NCBI RefSeq assembly: GCF_007830495.1
Contig: NZ_VLKW01000009.1
Coordinates: 238,065 to 302,064, forward strand
From: Pseudoduganella flava
GTDB lineage: Bacteria > Pseudomonadota > Gammaproteobacteria > Burkholderiales > Burkholderiaceae_D
Reading direction: 5' to 3'
Length of the DNA stretch: 64,000 nt
Shown here piece by piece: positions 58,601-64,000 of the stretch. Each line of letters starts with the position of its first letter. Positions within the stretch are counted from its first letter, which is position 1. A model generated the notes under the pieces. The model was not told the origin of the DNA. It did not search any database and worked only from the letters and a program-made list of their open reading frames with translations. The translations under genes were made by a program, and so were the position numbers.

Positions 58601-60274
58601 ATGTTGAAAGCCTTGATCGCCGCCGCGCCCCTGCTCGCAGCTCTGCTGGCAAGCCTGCCGGCAGCTGCCGCCGATGTGCCGACGCATCCCGAACTGCGCG
58701 ATGAACTGCTGCGCATGCGTGTGGAAGACCAGCGCGTGCGCACCGCGCCCGCGCCTGACCCGGCCGAATGGACGCGGATCGACGCGGCCAACCTGCGGCG
58801 CTTGAAGGAGATTGTGGCGCGCCACGGCTGGCCGACGGCGTCGATGGTCGGTGGCGACGGCGCCAGTGCCGCATGGCTGCTGGCCCAGCATGCGGACCGG
58901 GACCCGGCGTTCCAGCGCGAGGTGCTGAGCCACATCGAGAAGCTGATGCCGACCGGGGAAGCGGGACGCAAGGACTACGCCTACCTGTACGACCGCGTTC
59001 ACACGCCGCAGCGCTACGGCACGCAAGGCACGTGCGTCGACGCGACGCGCTGGGCGCCGCGCGAGATCGAAGACCCGGCCAACGTCGACCGGCGCCGCGC
59101 CGATGTGGGGCTGCCACCGATGGCGGAGTACGTGAAGATCATCGCGCCCCATTGCGCCGAGATGGCGCCGGCGGTGACGCAGGCGGTCAAGCTGCCGCCG
59201 ATCGACCCGGCGGCGATCGAGAAGGCGGCGGTCGATGCGCAGCGTGCCGCCGGTGCGCGCGGTCTCGCCCTTGCCGTGATCGACGCCGGCCAGCCCGTGC
59301 TGGTACGCACCTGGGGCGAGCGCAATGCCAAGGGCGACAAGCTCGATACGTCGACGGTGATGTACGGCGCTTCGCTGACGAAGACCGTGTTCGCGTACAC
59401 GGCGATGCAGCTGGTGGACGAGGGCAAGCTGTTGCTGGACCAGCCGATCGCCGCGTACCTGCCGCAGCCGCTGCCGCGGTACGGCAACCTGCCGGCCTAC
59501 GGCCACTGGGGCGACCTGGCCGGCGACGAGCGCTGGCGCCGCATCACGCCGCGGATGGTGTTGACGCATGCGACGGGCTTCGCGAACTTCGCGTTCGACG
59601 AGCCGGACGGCAAGCTGCGCATCCACTTCGAGCCGGGCAGCCGGTACGCGTACTCCGGCGAAGGGATCATCTTGCTGCAGTTCGCGCTGGAGAAGGGGCT
59701 GGGCCTGAACGTGGGCGCGGAGATGCAGCGCCGCGTGTTCGACCGCTTCGGCATGAAGGACACGGCGATGATGTGGCGGCCCGCGTTCGCCGCGAACCTG
59801 GCGGACGGCTGGACGATCGACGGCAAGATCGAACCGCACGACGAGCGCAGCCGCGTGCGCGCGGCCGGGTCGATGGATACGACGATCGCCGATATGGCCC
59901 GCTTTGCCGCAGGGCTGGTGCGCGGCGAAGGCCTCAGCCCGGCCGCGTACGCCGAAATGCTCAAGCCCCAGCTGCCGATCCGCACCCGTTCGCAGTTCCC
60001 GACCTTGCAGGACGAGGCGCCGGCGAACGAGCACGTGCCGAACCTCGCGGCCGGACTGGGCGTCGTCACGTTCGCCGGGCCGCAGGGGCCGGGCTTCTTC
60101 AAGGGCGGCCACAACGAGTCGACGGGGAACATGCTCGTGTGCCTGGCGGTGATGAGGCGCTGCGTGGTGCTGCTGTCGAACGACGTACGCGCCGAAGCCG
60201 CGTTTCCCGCGATCGTGCGGGCCGCGCTGGGCGAGACGGGCATGCCGTGGCAGTGGGAGTACGGCAAGCGCTGA
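58601..60274 (+). CDS. DUF6624 domain fused to a serine beta-lactamase-like domain, exported
   Basis: This 557-residue protein has a signal peptide (MLKALIAAAPLLAALLASLP, ending AAA). A DUF6624-like domain follows (about 28-180: HPELRDELLRMRVEDQRVRT, GWPTASMVGGDGASAAWLLA, QRYGTQG). The C-terminal serine beta-lactamase/penicillin-binding fold has S258-L-T-K261, Y351-S-G353 and a GHNESTG segment at the K-T-G position. The two domains are usually encoded separately. It is most likely a periplasmic esterase or peptidase; function is unproven. It is the second gene downstream of the LysR start but has its own ribosome site (GTGGAG). Confidence 0.87.
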   Translation: MLKALIAAAPLLAALLASLPAAAADVPTHPELRDELLRMRVEDQRVRTAPAPDPAEWTRIDAANLRRLKEIVARHGWPTASMVGGDGASAAWLLAQHADRDPAFQREVLSHIEKLMPTGEAGRKDYAYLYDRVHTPQRYGTQGTCVDATRWAPREIEDPANVDRRRADVGLPPMAEYVKIIAPHCAEMAPAVTQAVKLPPIDPAAIEKAAVDAQRAAGARGLALAVIDAGQPVLVRTWGERNAKGDKLDTSTVMYGASLTKTVFAYTAMQLVDEGKLLLDQPIAAYLPQPLPRYGNLPAYGHWGDLAGDERWRRITPRMVLTHATGFANFAFDEPDGKLRIHFEPGSRYAYSGEGIILLQFALEKGLGLNVGAEMQRRVFDRFGMKDTAMMWRPAFAANLADGWTIDGKIEPHDERSRVRAAGSMDTTIADMARFAAGLVRGEGLSPAAYAEMLKPQLPIRTRSQFPTLQDEAPANEHVPNLAAGLGVVTFAGPQGPGFFKGGHNESTGNMLVCLAVMRRCVVLLSNDVRAEAAFPAIVRAALGETGMPWQWEYGKR

Positions 60275-60491
60275 AGCCGGCGCGCGCGCATGCGCGGCAC
60301 GCCCGAGTCTAACGCGACCATAACGGATGCGCGCGGGCCGCGCAATCGCTTGTTGCTCGGTTCATACTCTTTTGCGCATATCAGTCAACTCGCTGACCAT
60401 TTGCAAGTTGCCCGTTCAATCGGGCGCTCGCGGCTCCTAGAATTCCCCGGGCAGGGCAACCGCCTGGACAAGAACATGGAGACCCGAGAGC

Positions 60492-63400
60492 ATGGCATCG
60501 AACCACACGCTGCACCATCGTATCCGTCCCACCGTCGTCGCCGCCGCTGTCGCCGCAGCCCTGATGCTGCTGGCGGCCGGCGGGGCCGCTGCGCAACAGG
60601 CCGGCGCGGCCGACAACCCTCACGTCGTCGTTGTCTCGGGCACGCGCCAGTCGGTCGCGTCGGCGATCGACCGCAAGAAGAACGCCGCCACCGTCGTCGA
60701 TTCGATCGTCGCGGAGGACATCGGCGAATTCCCGGACAAGAACGTGGGCGAGGCGCTGTCGCGCGTGACGGGTGTGCAGCTGTCGCGCGACTTCGGCGAA
60801 GGCTCGCAGGTCAATATCCGCGGCGTCGAGGCGAACCTGAACCGCATCGAGATCAATGGCCTGTCCGTGCTATCGACGAACGGCACGGCGGGGCGCGGCG
60901 CCGAATTGCGCGAGCTGCCGGCGGAGCTGATCAAGTCGATCGACGTGTTCAAGGGCGTCACGGCGGACCAGACGGAGGGCGGCATCGGCGGCACCGTCAG
61001 CATCAAGACGAACATGCCGCTGGACTTCAAGACGCGCACGATCGTCACGAAGCTGGAGGCCGAGCGCGGCACCAACCGCGGCGGCGTGCAGCCGCGCGGC
61101 AGCCTGCTGCTGGCCGATAAATTCCTGAACGGCCGCCTGGGCCTGATGGCGAACCTCGTCTACGACAAGGTCTATACGCAGAACGACTACGTCCGCAACA
61201 GCAACTGGCGCTACTTCCGCGACTGGGACCAGTCGCCCGAGAAGACCAACACGAGCCTGAACCCGGCTGCCGCCGCGGTGTCGACGCAATCCGGCTGCGC
61301 GGCGCTGGCGGGCGCGGACAAGACGGCGTGCGAGCGCCAGTGGTACGACTATTCGCCGGGCGTGCCCCGCTACGGCATCTGGACGCGCGACCACAAGCGC
61401 TCGTCGGCGGAGCTGACGGCCCAGTACAAGATCAACAACGGCTTCGACGTCTGGGCGCGCTACAACAAGAACAACCAGGACCAGATGCTGAACGACCGTA
61501 ACTACACGACGGACTTCGGCTCGATCAAGCGCTTCTCGACGTCGGGCGTCGCGCCCGTGTACGGCGCGAACGGCCAGGCGACGAATACGCCGTCGTGCGC
61601 CGAACCGGCAACGGGTGTCACGCCGGCCGGCATGTCGTTCGTGAACCACGTGATGACGGAGTTCGCGGCGGGCAGCTGCCAGAACGTGGCGGGCGAGGGC
61701 GCGTCGTACAACTTCGACACGGCGGCGCGCGACTTCGCCTTGAAGATCAAGTCGAACTACAAGTCCGCCGGCTTCAACTGGAAGAACAGCCAGTGGTCCG
61801 CCGAGGGCCTGGTGGCGAAGACGGATTCGTACTACGAGCTGCACACGAACTTGATCTCGATGGCAGCCAACATCCCCGGCCTGAAGGTGGCGCTGGACGA
61901 CCAGGGCCTGCCGAAGTTCACGTTCCCCGCGAACTACGATCCGGCCGACAGCCGCACCTACACGCGCATCGCCTCGCAGTACCAGCCTTCGTTCACGGAC
62001 AACACGGAAGACCAGGTCAAGCTGGACCTGAAGTACCGGCCGAACCTGCCGTTCCTGAAGTCGATCTGGTTCGGCGGGCAGGGGCGCAAGTCCACGTCCG
62101 AGCAGTACCGCTGGACGGGTTACCTGATCACCGGCGACCCGAACACGACGGCCGATGACATCGTCGTGCGCAGCCCGGAAGTGCGGCACGAGATCATCTA
62201 CGACCCGCTGAACACGACGGGCGTGTTGCGCAACAACGGCGCGCTGGTCGCCGGCTCCGGCCTCACCGCCAACAACACGACGCGCTACGTGACGGCGGGC
62301 GAGATGGCGTCGCTGGTCGATACGATCCGCACCAACACGCCGGGCACGTTCCTGAACGGCTACGGCGGGCTGTCCGGCTATCCGAACGGCTGGATGGCGC
62401 CCAGCTTCGCCAACTCCGCGCAGTACTTCGACCTGTCGCGCTACAACCACGACCTGCTGCGCGAATCGATCGGCAGCGACGGCAAGCGCTACCCGATGCC
62501 GCCGCAGTTCGCCGTCGAGGAACGCATCCGCGCGTTCTACGTGCGGGCCGACTTCGCGCAGGAGCTGTTCGGCGTGGAGTGGGACGGCAACGTGGGCGTG
62601 CGCTATGCGGGCACGCGCACCCGCGCGACGGGCCTGCGCTCGTACCGCAGCTACTCGCTGAACGCGAGCAGCGGGGCACGCGTGGAAAACGTGCTGGCGA
62701 ACGACATCGTCACGTTCGAGAACAAGTACAGCGACGTGCTGCCGAGCTTTAACCTGGCCGGCTGGCTCGTGCCGGACAAGCTGGTGGCCCGTATCGGCTG
62801 GGGCAAGGTGATGTCGCGGCCGTTCATCGACAAGCTGACGCCGAACGTCAGCTGCATCCGCAACTCGGGCCAGTCGCAATTCGGCGGCGACGGCAGCGCC
62901 GACGACTGCACGGCCGGCAATCCGGACCTGCAGCCGTTCCGCGCCACCAACAAGGACTTCAGCGTCGAATGGTATCCGTCGCGCGACTCGCAGCTGTCGC
63001 TGGCGTTCTTCCGCAAGGACATCCGCAGCTACATCCAGAACGACGTGATCCTGCCGAACGTCGACGTGTTCGGCAACGGCGAGCGGTGGGACGTGAAGAC
63101 GTCGATCAACAGCCAGGGCGCGACGACGAAGGGCTGGGAGCTGGCCGGCCGCACCGCGCTGACGTGGCTGCCGGGCGCGTTCGGCGGCCTGGGGCTCGAC
63201 GCGAACTACACGCGCATGAGCTACGACTACGCGGCCGGCAACGAGCTGCTGAACCCATTGGACAACACGGTGCTGCCGTATCCGGGGATGTCGCGCAACA
63301 GCTACAACGTGGGCGTGTGGTACGACCTGGGCAAGTGGAACGCGCGCCTCGCGTACAACTACCGCGACGGCTACTACACGGGCAACGTCGACGCCAACGC

Positions 63401-63602
63401 ACAGCTTCCCGTGTACGCGGAGAAGACGGGCTACCTGGATGCGAAGATCCAGTATCGCGTGACGGACAACCTGACCATCTCCGCCGAGGGCAAGAACCTG
63501 ACGGACGAAGGGCAGTTCCTGAACTCGGGATCGACGTCGCGGCGCAACGAGCTGGCGTGGTCGGGACGGCGGTACTTCGTCGGGGCGACGTACAAGTTCT
63601 GA
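60492..63602 (+). CDS. TonB-dependent receptor, CarB-like (TIGR01782 type)
   Basis: This 1036-residue receptor has a signal peptide (about 15-36). The plug signature is highly typical of this large subgroup: DSIVAEDIGEFPDKNVGEAL, then VTGVQLSRDFGEGSQVNIRG. The barrel is long, with aromatic repeats, and ends with WSGRRYFVGATYKF. Members of this subgroup usually import oligosaccharides or their derivatives. The start is the ATG at 60492. No clear partner gene lies next to it in the window. Confidence 0.93.
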   Translation: MASNHTLHHRIRPTVVAAAVAAALMLLAAGGAAAQQAGAADNPHVVVVSGTRQSVASAIDRKKNAATVVDSIVAEDIGEFPDKNVGEALSRVTGVQLSRDFGEGSQVNIRGVEANLNRIEINGLSVLSTNGTAGRGAELRELPAELIKSIDVFKGVTADQTEGGIGGTVSIKTNMPLDFKTRTIVTKLEAERGTNRGGVQPRGSLLLADKFLNGRLGLMANLVYDKVYTQNDYVRNSNWRYFRDWDQSPEKTNTSLNPAAAAVSTQSGCAALAGADKTACERQWYDYSPGVPRYGIWTRDHKRSSAELTAQYKINNGFDVWARYNKNNQDQMLNDRNYTTDFGSIKRFSTSGVAPVYGANGQATNTPSCAEPATGVTPAGMSFVNHVMTEFAAGSCQNVAGEGASYNFDTAARDFALKIKSNYKSAGFNWKNSQWSAEGLVAKTDSYYELHTNLISMAANIPGLKVALDDQGLPKFTFPANYDPADSRTYTRIASQYQPSFTDNTEDQVKLDLKYRPNLPFLKSIWFGGQGRKSTSEQYRWTGYLITGDPNTTADDIVVRSPEVRHEIIYDPLNTTGVLRNNGALVAGSGLTANNTTRYVTAGEMASLVDTIRTNTPGTFLNGYGGLSGYPNGWMAPSFANSAQYFDLSRYNHDLLRESIGSDGKRYPMPPQFAVEERIRAFYVRADFAQELFGVEWDGNVGVRYAGTRTRATGLRSYRSYSLNASSGARVENVLANDIVTFENKYSDVLPSFNLAGWLVPDKLVARIGWGKVMSRPFIDKLTPNVSCIRNSGQSQFGGDGSADDCTAGNPDLQPFRATNKDFSVEWYPSRDSQLSLAFFRKDIRSYIQNDVILPNVDVFGNGERWDVKTSINSQGATTKGWELAGRTALTWLPGAFGGLGLDANYTRMSYDYAAGNELLNPLDNTVLPYPGMSRNSYNVGVWYDLGKWNARLAYNYRDGYYTGNVDANAQLPVYAEKTGYLDAKIQYRVTDNLTISAEGKNLTDEGQFLNSGSTSRRNELAWSGRRYFVGATYKF

Positions 63603-63656
63603 CGCTAGATGTAGCACGTGGGCCGGCGGCGCGCGCATTCACCCCAAGTGCAAAAC

Positions 63657-63670
63657 CTGGGGTCAGACCC
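63657..63670. repeat. Inverted GGGTCAGACCC copy near the IS element
   Basis: CTGGGGTCAGACCC lies just after the TonB receptor stop codon, as do the related copies at 20.9 and 56.5 kb after other genes. Confidence 0.7.
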
Positions 63671-63682
63671 GCCGGGTGTATG

Positions 63683-64000
63683 GTCGGGGGACATAGGTAA
63701 CACATGTCGGGAGACATGGGTTACACATTGAAGCCGTATCTTACGATGGATTCTGGAGGTCTATCTGCCGGACTTTGTGCTTGCAGAAATAGACCTCCAG
63801 GACGCCGTCGGTACCGGTTGGGCGGATCGCCACCAGTTCGGCATACAAGCCTTCCCCGACGAAGTAGGATTGATTGCGGTACGAGATGTAGCCTAGCTTG
63901 CTCACCTTCCGCACTTGGTCATCTGGAAGGTACTCGATAGGGGGCAATACCGATGGAAAAGATCGCCCACTGCACCGGTATCGGCTGATTGGTGGTTGCT
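63683..64000 (-). mobile_element. IS481-family insertion sequence, left part only (cut by window edge)
   Basis: The element's end carries two tandem 23-bp units, both of the type GTCGGG(G/A)GACAT(A/G)GGT(A/T)ACACAT (63683-63705 and 63706-63728), a terminal-repeat-like arrangement. Directly inside is the 3' end of an IS481-type transposase on the minus strand. The element continues beyond the window. Confidence 0.7.
63741..64000 (-). CDS. IS481-family transposase, C-terminal part
   Basis: The reading frame is open to the right edge, so the N-terminus is missing. The visible C-terminus reads ...PISRYRCSGRSFPSVLPPIEY, LPDDQVRKVSKLGYISYRNQ and YFVGEGLYAELVAIRPTGTD. This is the strongly conserved end of IS481 DDE transposases (P-x-S-R-Y-x-x-S-x-R-x-F-P and VALRPT-type strands). 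The DDE catalytic triad lies outside the window. It is probably an intact element, because the reading frame shows no defect. Confidence 0.85.
   Translation of the reverse strand, partial: QPPISRYRCSGRSFPSVLPPIEYLPDDQVRKVSKLGYISYRNQSYFVGEGLYAELVAIRPTGTDGVLEVYFCKHKVRQIDLQNPS

Noticed and set aside
60870..63638. Minus-strand open frame of 922 codons opposite the CarB-like receptor
   Set aside because: Low-complexity Arg/Val/Ala sequence with no recognisable family; antisense shadow of a real gene.
1..64000. CRISPR arrays, tRNA or rRNA genes
   Set aside because: No regularly spaced 25-40 bp repeats and no recognisable tRNA cloverleaf or rRNA core sequence were seen; a tRNAscan or Infernal run would settle this.
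1..64000. Prophage or integrative element
   Set aside because: No integrase, terminase, portal or capsid gene is present; only the IS481 end at the right edge is a clear mobile sequence.

Overview
The window looks like a chromosomal segment of a GC-rich (roughly two-thirds G+C by eye) betaproteobacterium. The best fit is the Massilia/Pseudoduganella/Telluria part of the Oxalobacteraceae. The evidence is a hemC-hemD-hemX-hemY cluster beside ppc, tandem PEP-CTERM proteins, many TonB-dependent receptors, a very large RpoD, and an IS481-type transposase. This placement rests on gene content and protein style, not on a database search.

Layout. 1-4.9 kb: the 3' part of a GAF-PAS-GGDEF-EAL-REC regulator, a TetR regulator coupled to a LOG-family hydrolase, and an EEP-family protein. 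5.0-6.4 kb: a lower-GC two-gene cassette. 6.5-9.9 kb: a GH1 glycosidase/SDR pair, a YgjP-like metallopeptidase and a Cho-like nuclease. 10-12.9 kb: a complete modABC-modE molybdate operon with a ModE-type operator. 12.9-17.6 kb: Dps, a KGG stress protein, a hemerythrin, PurU, YaeQ and a serine hydrolase. 17.7-20.9 kb: a probable copper module (DUF2946, PCu(A)C, TonB receptor). 21-25.4 kb: a DUF2807 protein, two cytochromes c, a DEDD exonuclease and a ProQ-domain protein. 25.5-28.4 kb: rpoD with a long leader. 28.4-35.5 kb: small metabolic and envelope genes. 35.6-37.2 kb: a gene-poor, partly low-GC stretch bracketed by an inverted repeat. 37.2-44.5 kb: ppc and, divergently, hemCDXY. 44.5-47.7 kb: duplicated PEP-CTERM genes and ppa. 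47.8-63.6 kb: a methyltransferase, a DUF3500/HupE pair, a TonB receptor/sulfatase pair, a broken MBL-fold gene divergent from a LysR gene, a DUF6624/beta-lactamase fusion and a CarB-like TonB receptor. The right edge cuts an IS481-family element.

The most interesting candidate for an undescribed system is the cassette at 5.1-6.35 kb. It encodes a protein with an R-x4-H HEPN-ribonuclease-like motif, followed 2 bp later by a protein with a His-Gly ... Ser-Cys-x-Ser-Gly arrangement typical of CHAT/caspase-like proteases. Its base composition differs from its surroundings. It ends exactly where an in-frame 29-codon tail of some other, GC-rich protein begins, as if the cassette had replaced the front of a resident gene. 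A nuclease effector paired with a protease would suit a defence or programmed-cell-death module, but this is inference.

Other notable features are a tandem duplication that carried a scrap of ppa with it, two genes with apparent frame disruptions (about 34.0 kb and 57.2 kb), a family of GGGTCTGACCC repeats at 3' ends of genes, several clean palindromic operator candidates, and a structured, terminator-bearing leader in front of rpoD.
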